Below, one piece after another: positions 24,885-37,218 of a stretch of DNA of 64,000 nt. This DNA comes from Brassica napus (Eukaryota > Streptophyta > Magnoliopsida > Brassicales > Brassicaceae). Location of the stretch: positions 4,644,162-4,708,161 of the forward strand of contig NC_063435.1 in NCBI RefSeq assembly GCF_020379485.1, read 5' to 3'. Every line of letters begins with the position of its first letter. Within the stretch, counting starts at the first letter, position 1. The notes beneath the pieces are model-generated. The model ran no database searches. It was not told where the DNA came from and saw only the letters and a list, made by a program, of their open reading frames with translations. Made by a program: the position numbers and the translations under genes.

Positions 24885-26439
24885 TGTGGTCTTTCTTCAT
24901 CATTATCGTAAACTCTACATCACTAATGAGACTAAAAAAATTGTTCCTTCTGTCAGAATTGAGAAATTAGTGACTCGAATCTTTAAAACTATTATCTTAT
25001 TTATTACTTGTGCCTACTATTTAGACAGAATACCATCACCTATTTTTGCTAAAAAAACTAAAAGAAATCTCAGAAATAGGCAAGACTAAACAGGACCAAG
25101 ATCAGGTATCCACTAAAGAAGCTCATTTTCTTTCTCTTTTTCTGAAGAAATGGAGAATTTGGACAAAATCGATAAAATGGAAAAAATCGGAGTGAATGGA
25201 AAAGACAAAATTAATAAGGATGATGAATTCCACATTCAAACATACTATAACTATAAAACAGTTTCTGAAAATCGAGATGGAAATAAAGGAAATTCGAATT
25301 TAGAATTTTTCAAAAAAAAAAGAGGATTATTGAAAAAATCAATACATATTACAAATACAAGAACAGATAAGAAGAGATGTGACTTCCACCTATATATTTT
25401 GTTACTTCTCCTACAAAGAAACTTGTAATACCTACTTCATTTGTAATTTCATCAATGATTTGTTTATCAAAAAAATTCGTTTGTTTTGCTAATGTATATA
25501 AATTATTTTTAAATATGTGGTTTCTAATATGTAATTTGATCCTCACAATTCTAGAAATACACTTCTTCAAATCGAAGTGATTTTTAATATTGGAAGCATT
25601 ATATATATATATATATGATTTCATTCAGATTAAATATTTTAGTTTTGATTTTTATTCCGAACAAGCTTTTGATGAAATATCATGACAAAATTCTATTTGT
25701 CTCATTATATCCACTCTAATAACTTATCTAACTAAATCAATGTACACTGAAAGAGAAACTTATATATCATTATATCTATTCTAATAGCATATCTAACTAA
25801 ATCAATTCAAATTGAAAGAGAAAAAACTATATCTGATGTACTACCTTTTAAAAGAAAAATCATTGAAATATAATTAAATTTTTAACCGAGTTTTTCATAA
25901 AAATCGGTTCTTCAGTTCTAACAATTTTATTTTTTTTGCCAATTTTATTTGGTCAACACAAAGGTGTTTTAGGAACAACATGTACCTGACGAAGCAAAAG
26001 AGTCACGGCTGAACCATTCTAACAAACCGATCCAACTATGAAACAATGCATATCATTTTGTTTGCCTAAATATCTAAAAGCAATATACTAACATGTAAAC
26101 ATATACTTAATTAGGTTTCACGGTGGTGAAATCGGATAAGGGATATTCTATAGTGAAAAGAATCCGCATAACAGAGAAATTTGAAGAAAAAATGATTAAA
26201 AAGTGAATAGAAATAAGAACAATCGTGTCTGATGGGAGAAATGATATATAAATTTGTTAAAAGATTCTAGTTTGAAAGTTCGTTTCTTTTGAGAAGTGAC
26301 GATTAAAAAAAAAAAAGAAACAAAAAGAGATGCCTTTTACATTAGCATTGATGATGTCAGTTGCAAAATGAAACTAAAATTTTATCCACTAGATTACATA
26401 AAATTAAAAAATGTAAACGGTTAGATACGAATAGGTATA
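24885..26439. other. Intergenic DNA with one copy of a 0.4 kb direct repeat
   Basis: CBP60B 3' flank, then AT-rich DNA with no gene. Positions 25702-26103 are almost identical to 32025-32428 in the same orientation. Confidence 0.5.
25702..26103 (+). repeat. 0.4 kb dispersed direct repeat, copy 1
   Basis: Starts TCATTATATCCACTCTAATA and ends near ACATGTAAACAT. Copy 2 is at 32025-32428. I see only a handful of substitutions and one-base length differences. Copy 2 is followed closely by a Helitron-like 3' end, so this is probably a Helitron-family segment. Confidence 0.8.
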
Positions 26440-26689
26440 TCTTATATAATAAAGTTGGCTTGTCTCTCTCCTTAGGCCTCCACATCATCAGAGAGACAGG
26501 GGCTTTTTGTGACACGTGGCGGCACATAATACACTCTCGATTTTTTCTTGTCGCCTGTTTCTGTATTATTTGCTTTGAACTGGGCTTTTATTGATTGAAG
26601 CCCAAATCTTATATAGACAAATGGGATTAGGGTTCATTACTATGTCATCCTCTTGACGAGAGACGCAACCTCAAAGTTTCGAGAACCCG

Positions 26690-28075
26690 ATCTTGAATAA
26701 GCTTGATACTCACTTGAGTGGACTCTTGGCTTTGGTCTCGCCGGAAGAGTATTTCGCCGGTAAACCGGGTCAGTCAACGGTTCTTAGAGTTCCCGGTTTA
26801 GGCGTGAAACTGATCGGTTTGATCGGTCTAGGACAGTCCGCTTCATCCGCGGCGGCTTTTCAGGGGCTTGGTGAAGCTGTTGCTACGGTTGTAAAGGCTT
26901 CACAATCTAGCAGCGTTGTTGTTGCTCTCTCCTCTCATGATAATGAATCCAAGCTTAGCTCTGCATCAGCTTTAGCTTCAGGTAACACAAGTTCGAGTCT
27001 TTGGAAACTCATATGACGCAAGTTTGAGTCAGATTTGTGGGGTTTATTGTTTTCTTATGGTGTGGATAGGCGTAGTGCTTGGATTGTTTGAAGATGGTAG
27101 GTACAAATCTGAGTCAAAGAAACCTTCTTTAAGCTTTGTTGATATCATTGGATTTGGAACTGGACCTGAGCTAGAGAAGAAGCTCAAGTATGCTGAAGAT
27201 GTATCTTATGGCCTCATTTTCGGGAGATAGCTCATTAACTCTCCTGCCAATGTGCTCACTCCCGGTATGGATCTGTGGATATCAATTGCTTTGTTTATAT
27301 TGTGAGATTGTCCTGATCTGCTATGGGTTTTGTGTTGTTTCAGCTGTGCTTGCTGACGAAGCAGCAAAAGTGGCTTCTACATAACAGTGATGTGTTCACT
27401 GCAAACATCTTGAACGAGGAGCAGTGCAGAGAGTTGAAGATGGGTTCTTATCTCGCTGTTCCTGCTGCTTCGGCTGATCCTCCCTTCTTCATCCACCTTG
27501 TGATAGACCTCAGAGTGGCTCTGTTAAAACCAAACTTGCACTTATTGGAAAAGGATTGACCTTTGACAGGTGATCACTTTAAGCATTCCACATCTGTTTT
27601 TGTATTGGTGATGTTTTAGTGGTTGTTGATTGAGAGTCTTGTGTTCACAGTGGTGGCTGACCTGGCTCCTCTATTGAGCTCATGAAATTCGACATGGGTG
27701 ATTCAGCTGCTGTTCTTGGTGCTGCGAAAGCTATTGGTGAGATTAAGCGTCCTGGTGTTGAGGTAAGCTTCTCCCATTCACATTCTTTTGAAGCTAGAGC
27801 TTTCTTAACATAACTAACCAACTGGTGTTCCACAACCAGGTTCATTTCATCGTTGCAGCCTTTGAGAATATGATTAGTGGAACTGGAATGAGAGACCTGG
27901 TGATGTCATCACAGCCTCAAACAGAAAGACCATTGAGGTATCATATGATTTATGTATTCAGGTTTGAGACTTTTGCTGTTTATCCTATGGCGATGCTAAC
28001 TGTTGGCAATGGTATTTTCAGGTCAACAACACAGATGCTGAAGGTCGTCTAACACTTGCTGATAACATGAATGAT
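26690..28075 (+). pseudogene. Captured leucine aminopeptidase (M17) gene fragment
   Basis: Exons separated by introns are still readable: [108 protein letters not shown] and finally NTDAEGRLTLAD. Order and motifs match plant LAP (M17 family metallopeptidases), and NTDAEGRL is the family signature. It is dead: a TAG replaces the codon before LINSPANVLTP, further frame breaks occur (IELMKFDMG follows an in-frame stop), and the copy stops shortly after NTDAEGRL, so the rest of the catalytic domain is missing. Because introns remain, genomic DNA rather than mRNA was captured. It lies about 250 bp inside the Helitron 5' end. Confidence 0.88.
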
Positions 28076-28647
28076 GAATCTAATTTTGTTCATTAATTGA
28101 AACCTGTTTGTACTTCTGAAATCCTAAAATAAATAAATTTAATCTATTTATATTTGAAATTTTATCAATTAACAATCTCATTTTAAATAGATATAAACTA
28201 TGTAACCAATATTTTCTTAACTAAAATATCCACTAAACTTATTTGCTAGGCAAAGCTAAACACGTAACGCCACAGAAATATCTATAGTAGTGGCTCATAA
28301 CACCATTAAACTTCATATATTAAAGGCAATGCTTCTCATTCCACGCTACAAACGAACACTACGTAGTTTTACTACAAAAAAAAAAGAATACAATACATAT
28401 AGATAAACTGGAGATACAATACATGTAAATTCTAATAATTTCCGAAATCGTAGTCTATTAAATGAAAATTACAAAATCCAAATTTTACGCTACACTTTAC
28501 TCTAAATTTTTAGCAACTCCATGAAACTTTAAAATTATAAATTCACATAACGATACTACTTTACACCATAAGAATCTTTAACCATAATTAAATAATGCTT
28601 CAATTATTAGTAAGGTTCAACATCGTATTTAAGAGCTGCTTGAAAAA

Positions 28648-29579
28648 TCTTATATAATAAAAAAGAGAGTCAATTCAACAAAAACCATTTACTCGACTTA
28701 AGTGGTCTTTAAAACAAACTGATACAAAAAGAAAAGAAAAAAATCTATTAACTTATATATGATATAGCTACCACCCCTAACCCTAAATACAACAAACAAT
28801 ACTCACACAAGGGCAAAAATGAATAATGAACCACTATTCTCTTATCATTTCTCAAACCAAACAAGACATTAAAACAGAATTCCGCAGCAAACAATCCAGA
28901 TCTTCATCCATAGACCCATTACACAATAATCTATCACTGATTTCCAGCTCCCATGTATCACCAACCATCAAGGTAATATATCTGACTCTTCAACAACTGA
29001 GGGCATAGAATTCATGTTATCATACCGTAACATTAACCACCTTGGCTCCGCATTGCTTATTCATCACACTGCCCAATACGTGAAGAATGTATTCTCAACC
29101 AACATGAATTCTGATCTTCAAATAACGGTTACCAACGAACAACAACCCATACGCAACTGCAAGACTAGATGTCGATTAATAGGCCTCCAATTGTGGAAGA
29201 AGAAAGTGGATGTGCGCTTCAGAAATTACAACTATGGAAACAATATATGCTATCTTCCTTGCGGCCATAATTTCCATTTTCCATGCATTGATTACTGGCT
29301 TCGTAGAAATAGAAGTTGTTCCATATGTAAGGAAAGCAATCTATGATATTCGGATCACTTCGATTTAATATGAGGTTTCTTATGTTTTAATTCCCGGTTT
29401 CATTGATGTACTTTTTGGCTTTTCTAATAATTTTAGAAACTAATTGTTTTCCATAGTTCTAAAATCTATCCTTTTTCACAGCGTCATACTCACATATTAA
29501 AATAGATCAAACAAACCCTTTTCAATTTAATAAATAATAAAATATACGAACCCGGCGCGTAGCGCCGGAATACTCCTAG
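28648..29579 (+). mobile_element. Helitron (932 bp) carrying a RING-finger gene fragment
   Basis: Begins TCTTATATAATAAAAAAG after A (28647) and ends CTAG followed by T. A perfect CCGGCGCGTAGCGCCGG hairpin stands 7 bases before the terminus. No Rep/helicase gene. The interior holds the RING-H2 fragment at about 28820-29345. Confidence 0.85.
28820..29345 (+). pseudogene. Truncated RING-H2 zinc-finger gene fragment
   Basis: The open frame 29014-29343 ends in CYLPCGHNFHFPCIDYWL followed by RRNRSCSICKESNL. This is the second half of a RING-H2 domain (C..CGHxFHxxCIxxWL...CSIC) as found in plant E3 ubiquitin ligases. The first zinc-binding CxxC pair is not evident upstream, so the domain looks incomplete. 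Upstream frames around 28820 are broken by stops. It sits entirely within the small Helitron. Confidence 0.65.
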
Positions 29580-32024
29580 TATAACAATTAATAGAAAGTT
29601 GCAATCGTAGAACATTTACAACCAATCAAATTGAAAATATATGAGTATTGAATAGTATAATATGTAACTTTTAAAAAATTAAGCAATTAGGTGTAACTAA
29701 AAAGATGCAACCTCAACGAATACAACTTTTAGGATGAAACAATACAACCTTTGAGACACAAATATAAGTTCACTTTTTCTTAACAAATGCAACTTTTAAG
29801 ATGAAATAACATAATCTTTGACATTAATTAGAAGAACACGGCAATAACATGAACAAATATAAACAAATTTGTATGTGTGAAAGACAAACCTTTTCATCTA
29901 ATATAAGAAAATTGAGAATATTGATTTCATTATTTCGTTTTGGATTTTTAGCTATCCAAACACGTAAAATTCTTCCTAATATTTTTTGTTTATAACGTTT
30001 CATTTGAATGTCTTCTAAAAGTTTGTATTAATGCAACTGCTTAGAACCTTTTTTTTTTTACCATTTTTTTTAGTTGGTTAATGAAAATTATATTTTGAGA
30101 AATGCATGACAGAGACTATTTATAGATTTTTAAAATCTGTTTGAATAGTCACAACTCTTCAATTTGAATAGTCGCATTCTTCCAATTTAAATGTAGTTAT
30201 TTTGAAAAGATACTTATATGAATAGTCACAATTTTTCAGTTTTTAAAAAATACATATATATATATATATGAATAGTCACAACCTTTAGACAACTTTTAGA
30301 AAAGACATAACTTTCCAATATTTTTGTAAAAGACACAACCTTTCAATTAATGTTTAGAAAAGATACAAACTTTCAACATTTTTGAAAAAACACAACCTTT
30401 TAAACACTTTTTATAAAAGACATAACCTTTCAACATAAGTGGATTCACAACCTTTGAAATTAATTGAGATTGCTATTATTAAAGACACAACATTTTAAAC
30501 ATTTTTTACAAAAGACACAACCTTTCAATCAGTGTTTAGAAAAGATACAACTTTACAACATTTTTGAAAAAACACAATATTTACAGGGAAATAGATCGAA
30601 AATTGTAGAAATTTAACAGGGACGATAAACTCATCAGAAACTCAACAGAGACAGAATACGAAAGTTAAATTATCTGAAAAGTTGTTAGAGGAAGAACATC
30701 CTCAGCAACAGATGCAACGAAAAAAAAAGATATTAAAATCTGACACCACATACAATCTCTTCTATAGATAACATTCTTGAAAAGACACGACTCTTAAGGG
30801 ATGATGATTAGTGCATGGATATGAGAAAACGTCGACAATTTATTTAAGAGACGCCTTTGAAGAGCTATGCTATGATTTGGTGACATCGCTTGCTGATATC
30901 GCTTGCTATGTAAGGAAAACTCGACAGATAATTAAGGGACGTCTTTGAAGTGATATGATTTGGTGGGACGAAGACGTCGCTTGTTAATGAATCTAGGATG
31001 TCACACTTTTGCTCCTAAACAAAATTTTAACCATTAGATTATATCATAGACACAAATCTAGCCGGTAGATTTTTATTTTCCTATAAAAAAGTAATGACAT
31101 TGGTTAAAAAAGTAAATGTTGCTAGGCAGAACACCAAAACTTGCAGTGGTTAATTATGAAAGGTCGTAATAGTTTATTTAAGCAACTGTAAATATTCATC
31201 CAAAGGATTGCAATGACTCATTTAAATATTTACAACGATTTACTTAAATCTCCAATAAAACATTATATATGTATATATATATACATATGAAAAAAAAAAA
31301 TACAATATTTAAAAACATCAATTATAAACGAAATGATAAAATATATATATATATATATATATTTGAAAGACATAAGATATATGAAAAAGTATATTATAGA
31401 GTTATGAAACACACAAACACAAAGTATAATAAACAGAATTGAAAATATATAAATTAAAAATACAATTAAAAAATGAAAACAGTTATAAACGAAAAAAAGT
31501 CTTAAACGGTTATGAATAAACAGTGATAAACAAAATTAAAAACAAAATACTTATAAGAATAGTCACAATGTTTTACTTTTTAAAAGATACATATATATGA
31601 ATAGTCACAATCTTTGGATAATTTTTAGAAAAGACACAACTTTCCAACATTTTTCTAAAAGATACAACTTTTAAAATATTTTTTTTACAAAATACACAAC
31701 CTTTTAATCAATTTTTGTAAAAGACACAACCTTCCAACATTTATGTAAAAGACACAACCTTTAAACATTTTTTCAAAAGACATAACCTTTCAACATAAGT
31801 GGATTCACAACCTTTGGAATTAATTAGAATTGTTATTATTAGTAGATTTATAGTATTAGAATATTTGAAAATTAAATAACAGTGGATAATTTTTTTTCCT
31901 TTCTGTAACCACAATCCACCTATCAACGTTACTATTTTATTTTCATTTTACATCTTCATGCAAAAAAAATATTTTAACATTTTTAGAATTATGTATACAA
32001 AACTTTTTTTCTTCGTATTACCTA
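29580..32024. repeat. Degenerate tandem-repeat-rich non-coding DNA
   Basis: No gene. Two arrays of a degenerate unit of roughly 30 bases (core AAAAGACACAACCTTTCAA) lie at about 30100-30600 and 31555-31830. Both contain the same landmark, CATAAGTGGATTCACAACC, so one array is a copy of the other. TA microsatellites occur near 31265 and 31345. Probably the interior of Helitron-type repeats. Confidence 0.55.
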
Positions 32025-32428
32025 TCATTATATCCACTCTAATAACTTATCTAACTAAATCAATGTACACTGAAAGAGAAACTTATCTATCATTATATCT
32101 ATTCTAATAGCATATCTAACTAAATCAATTCAAATTGAAAGAGAAAAAACTATATCTGATGTACTACCTTTTAAAAGAAAAATCATTGAAATATAATTGA
32201 ATTTTTAACCGAGTTTTTCATAAAAATCGGTTCTTCAGTTCTAACAATTTTATTTTTTTTTGCCAATTTTATTTGGTCAACACAAAGGTGTTTTAGGAAC
32301 AACATGTACCTGACGAAACAAAAGAGTCACGGCTGAACCATTCTAACAAACCGATCCAACTAATGAAACAATGCATATCATTTTGTTTGTCTAAATATCT
32401 AAAAGCAATATACTAACATGTAAACATA
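32025..32428 (+). repeat. 0.4 kb dispersed direct repeat, copy 2
   Basis: Nearly identical to 25702-26103. It is followed 66 bp later by a Helitron-like 3' terminus at 32494. Confidence 0.8.
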
Positions 32429-32680
32429 GTTAAAATATCATGATCGATCTTAATTATCTTTTAAAAAAAGTTATTCGTGCGGATCAAAATCTAGTATATA
32501 TTAAAATTCATAGATTAACACATCAAAGCGAGTGGAGTGGTGGTGACCCACTAATGATGGAAAACGAAAACCAGAGGCAAATCTAAGTAGTAGAACACAC
32601 AAATCCTAACAAAGCAGTGGCAAGACTGATCACCACTTATTATTATTATTTACTGAAATAGGCCCAAACCCCAAGTGGCT

Positions 32681-33853
32681 CTAGCTAGAGATAGGATCAA
32701 GCCAGAAAGGCGCGTGGAGTGTTTTAGGTGAACCAAGGGGATTGTAGGGACGGACAGTACCAGAAGGGAGATGGTATGAACCAAGTCCAGAGCCAATGTA
32801 GTAGATGGAGTTAGGTTTGAGCCCCGGGTACAAGCTGGCGGAGAGACAGAAAGCTTCACTCTTGCCAAGGAAGATGCAGAGATCCCCAATGTCTTGAGTG
32901 TAAGAAAGGGCTTTGGTATTGTCATCTTGTCTAAAAACCATGAACCGCCTGGTTTTGCTATGAATATCTTCCACTTCCCTCCTCCCATTATTATTATTCT
33001 CCTTGTGCAAAAACTGGCGGTACCACTTGACAAAGAAAAGTTCACCAGAGGGTGACTCCACAAAGTGTTTGCTCATGAAACATGTATCCAACATCTCCCA
33101 CTCAGCCTCTGGGAACTTAGGCAGGCTACTGAAGCGCAGTTCTTGATACTTGAGCTTGTTGCTGCTGAGATGCAGCGAACCCATGTAGAGACCCTTGTTA
33201 CTCGCAAAGTAGAAGGCATTGTCTCTTTTGGAGTACATGAGATCAGAGGCTTGCAAGAGTGGGAAAGGGGTTTTGAAATGAGTCCAACTAGAGTCGCAAT
33301 TAGTCCTGCACACACTTAGCTGAGACTCACTGAAGTTTGCAGCTACAGTGCACTCGTCAGGGGAAGAAGAGGAGAGAGACACTTGTTTCACGGTGACACA
33401 AGGATCGAACCCTAGACTTGGCAAGGACATGACTCTTGGCGAAGAAGAGACCCATGGCTTGCACAGATCCGTGAGATGTAGGGAAGAATCCTTCTTGTCC
33501 ATAGAAAGAACCCATCCTTTAGATGCTCCCACGAGAATGTCCCCTTCGAGCTCCTTGGGAAGGGTTTTCTCACTACCACTCACTGTTTCCTCCTTCCTCG
33601 GATCGAACAACTTTTGACGTACGGTTTCGTTACCCTCACAAGTCTCTCCCAACTTCTCACTGCTCAGCAGCAGATACGGAGACGACTCAGGAAGCGATGA
33701 GAAGAAGCGAGCATTCTTCACCTTGTAAGCCTGTCAAACAAACAAGTTCCGAAAAGAAACTCAGAACCAATCAAGAAACTATGATAACATGTGAAGAAGA
33801 TATGACTGTGTCCTTACAGAGAGCTTCGAGATTCGGCTGAGAAACAGAGACAT
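32681..33853 (-). CDS. DUF295-family protein, probably organelle-targeted
   Basis: Two exons on minus: 33853-33818 (12 codons, MSLFLSRISKLS) and 33730-32681, giving 361 residues. The short first exon is basic and hydrophobic, which fits an organellar presequence. The main exon has the DUF295 landmarks FSSLPESSPYLLLSSEKLG, LVGASKGWVLSMDKKDSSLH, LTDLCKPWVSSSPRV, VESPSGELFFVKWYRQF and SIYYIGSGLGSYHLPSGTVR. Brassicaceae have a large expanded set of such genes (DUF295 organellar type) of unknown biochemical role. A TATATAAA box stands about 70 bp upstream. The frame is intact. A broken divergent paralogue lies at 35769-37156. Confidence 0.85.
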
Positions 33854-33920
33854 TTTTCTTCTTTCACTTTTCCAAAGAACCCTAATTGCTTATGCCTTAC
33901 CTCCTCCCCTTCCTCTTCTC

Positions 33921-33930
33921 TTTTTATATA
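33921..33930 (-). promoter_or_regulatory. TATA box of the DUF295 gene
   Basis: TATATAAAAA on minus, about 70 bp before the start codon at 33853. Confidence 0.5.
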
Positions 33931-35768
33931 GGGGCTTTGGAAACTTTTCATTTGCTTAGAGATACGAAATTGCCGAATATGGAAACTTCTGAAACTAAGT
34001 TTCCTTTATTTCACTATATGTATTAATGTCCAAGTCAAAACGGGTGGGCCAACCCGCTTTCACATCCCTGCGTACAAGTAGTGATAATGAGTTTTCTTCT
34101 AATTTATTACTTCTGTTTTGTAAGATCAAGAATTCAAGATGAGGGTATCAGTATTTGATTGGGTCTTTGACAATGTTGAGAAGAAAAAGAATAATACTAT
34201 CAAAATATATATTTAACGAGATGTAAGTTAACTTGTATTATCAAAATAATTTTTTAATTATATTTCCTTATATATGGGAAATTGCCCATACGAAAGCCCA
34301 AACGGAAATTTGTGTTTACTACAGGTTAGCTTACCCAAGGCAAAGTTGAACCCAAAAAGTTATTCACATGCCGCACTCCTAAAAGAATTAAACCAAGTAC
34401 TGTAGAAAGAAAAATAGACACGGATGGAGTGTTTGATTGATTACAGCTTCGGTCTGTCGAGACAACTGTACATGCAAATGTTTATAAATTTTGAAAATGT
34501 ATTATCAAAATACTGTAAAAAATGTTTTACAGAATATGAAAATGTGTCGTCAAAATACTAAAAAGAAAAGAAATTACCAAAAGAAAACAGTAGAATTCTG
34601 TAATTTGAATATATATTTTCAATTTGCCTTTGACTATGACAAAAAAAAACAGAATGTGTTTTCAATTCATTTTTTTATCTATCACTAAACTATATTAGTT
34701 ATTTCAAACAAATAAAAGTGAAATAATGCAAGTCAAATAAGAAACTATTGTAAGGATATCTAATATTTTTATTTAGTGTTCTTTGGAAACCCCTATGATA
34801 CGGAGAGATATTATCAAGTTTATTATTTATTTAAGTATCTATCTTAATTAGTTGAAATTATTTTAAAGATTTTAAATTTTTTAGATATTTTAATGTCTAA
34901 AGTTGTAAACGATTTATGATATTTATTAGTAAAAGAATTTTCTTACATGAAATTTTTATAAACCACTGAAAAAAATATGTTCAATTTTTTTTACTATAGA
35001 TTTGTGAATCTCAACGAATTCAGAAAACATAGATTCGTAGGTATTTCTTTGAACTAATTAAGAATATTTGTAGCTTCTGCTACATCACTCTGTCTCACAC
35101 TCTTATATCTTTCAAATTAATCAGGATTCAAGAAACTTGGTCATGAAATGTTTTTTCAGTATCATCAAAATACTAAAAAAAAGAATGTTGCCAAAAAAAT
35201 ATAAATTTCGGTAATTTGAATATGTGTTTTCAATTTGACTTTGACAAAAAAATGTGTTTTCAATTCTTTTTATCATCAACCTGTGTATCAGCTCTTTCAA
35301 ACAAATAAAAGTGAAATAATGCAAGTCTCATACGAAACTATTGTATGAGACTATGAGTATTTAATTATTTTTTTTGGTCTAAAGAGTATTTAATATTTCT
35401 TCTTTATAGAAGAGCTTTGAAAATTTGCTGAATATGGAACCCCTCTCTCATATTAGAGATGTACATTATCTCCTATATCTTTCAAATTAATAAGGATTCA
35501 AGTAGCATGGTTATGAACTTAAAAAAGACTTGCTATTCTAGTTTCCATCTTCCATGCCCAGTTTTATATTTATTATCTAATTAAACACCGTTACCAAAAT
35601 CAATAAATATTAGTATTGAAAGGGGTCAAAACAGTGAAAGTCAAAAATGTACTCGGCCACTTGGATTTCACATATCCACAAGCCGTTTATGGAAACTTCC
35701 CAAAAACCAAACTGTCTTTATATGAGAAAGAAGAGCAACTAGGGTTATTTTTGGTATCTGAAAGACAA
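33931..35768. other. Shared upstream region of two divergent DUF295 genes
   Basis: Non-coding. Two related blocks, about 34575-34750 and 35190-35345, share tracts such as AAACAAATAAAAGTGAAATA and GTGTTTTCAATTC. Sequences just upstream of each gene are also alike. This suggests an old duplication of DUF295 flanking DNA. Confidence 0.5.
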
Positions 35769-37156
35769 TGGCTCTGGTTTTGAACCGAATCTTGAAGCTC
35801 CATGTAAGAAACCCAAATTACAGTTCTTTGATTCGTCCTACTCTTACGCGTTTCGAAATCTCCTACTTTGGCTTATGTCCATAGGCGCGCAGGGACAACG
35901 CTCGTTTCTTCTCATCATTGCCTGAGTCCCCGTACTTGCTTCTCGGCGGTAAGAAGTTGCGAGACTCTCCGGAAGGACAAGTCGGGAAGCACATGTTCTT
36001 TGACCCGACAAAGGAAGAGAAAGTGTACATCAGTGAGAAGACGGTTCCTCAGGAGCTTAATGGACAACCTCTTCTAGGAGCATCACAGAGTTGGGTGGCT
36101 TTACCGTGCACCTCACGGATATGTACAAGCCATGGGTTTCATCTCCAAAAGTCATATCATTGCCTTCAATAGGTTTTTAAACCCTCAACACATGTTACGG
36201 AAGTGTCTCTCTCTTCTTCTGATCCTCTCCAAGAGGAAGACTTTTATGTAGCTGCAAAGTTCAGTGAATATTAGCTCAGTGTATGCAGGCCTTGTGAGGA
36301 CTCTAAGTGGACTCACATTGACACCCCTTACTCTCTTTTACCAGCCTCTGAATTTCTCCTGTATTCCAGGAGAAACAAAACCTTCTATTTCACCAGTTTC
36401 AAGGGTCTATTCATGGGTTCTTTGGATATCAGCAATAAGAAGCTCAAGTTTCAAGACCTACGCCTACGTAACCAGCCTAAGATTTAAGAGGCGTGGTGGG
36501 AGATGTTGGACAAATGTTTCATGAGCAACCACTTAGTGGAATCTCCCTCTGGTGAACTCTTCTTCATCAAGTGGTAAGTGTTTCAAATCTCTTGAACAAT
36601 TTAGCTACTTTTAAATTCAGAGCAGGTCCTTAGATTTTGATGTTATAAGCTATTTAGTAAAGTTTTAATATTTTTAAAACAATTTTGGAGAGCTATATTT
36701 ATGAAAATTATCTCTAAAAAGTTGACTTCCGCCAATGTTTCACTTGTTTATTCATAGGATTGGCTCTACAGTTTTAATCGATCCAGGTAGAGTATAGATT
36801 GAGCTGTTTGTTTCTACGTAGGTACACACTTTGCATTCGCAGAGGATGGTGAATGGATAATGATGCACAGCATTACTAAGCGGTTCACGGTGTTTATGCA
36901 AGATGAGAAGAGAAAAGAGTTTTGTTACACTGATGATATTGGAGATCTATGAATCTTCCTTGGCCAGAGTGAAGCCTTCTGTCTCTCGGCTAGCATGTAT
37001 TCAGGACCCAAACCTAACTCCATCTATTACATTGGCTCTGGACTTGGATATTACAATCTAGCTTCTGGTACGGTCCGTTCCTTTGATCCCCTAAGTGGTA
37101 AACCCTTGCTGGTCCGTTACCCTTACTGGCTTCATCCCACTAATCCCATTGCTTAA
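35769..37156 (+). pseudogene. DUF295-family pseudogene
   Basis: Exon 1 (MALVLNRILKLH) is followed by GTAAGA. Exon 2 opens ARRDNARFFSSLPESPYLLL and runs in frame to LLGASQSWVAL, where an internal deletion shifts the frame. Later pieces in several frames are still recognisable: HLTDMYKPWVSSPKVISLPS, VESPSGELFFIKWY, EAFCLSASMYSGPKPNSIYY and IGSGLGYYNLASGTVRSFDP. Several stops interrupt them. An intron-like stretch (36576-36821, GTAAGT to ACGTAG) interrupts the part after FIKW; the intact paralogue has no intron there. The gene lies head-to-head with that paralogue. Confidence 0.85.
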
Positions 37157-37218
37157 CATTTATATGCGAACCTTCTTTATAATGATACTTTTTCATATTT
37201 GTTATATTTTTTGTACTT

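Larger units (their letters stand above)
26440..32494 (+). mobile_element. Helitron complex: 5' end at 26440, candidate outer 3' end at 32494
   Basis: A typical Helitron 5' end, TCTTATATAATAAAGTTGG, begins at 26440 after an A. A second, complete Helitron (28648-29579) lies inside. The next candidate 3' end in the same orientation is GTGCGGATCAAAATCTAG followed by T at 32494, where the hairpin is degenerate. The outer element would thus be about 6 kb with a nested insertion. Alternatively the first element lost its own 3' end and 32494 belongs to another copy. The 5' part carries a captured leucine aminopeptidase copy. Confidence 0.5.

Noticed and set aside
32650..33063. 137-residue minus frame and several plus frames over the DUF295 gene
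   Set aside because: Shadow frames of the intact DUF295 coding exon.
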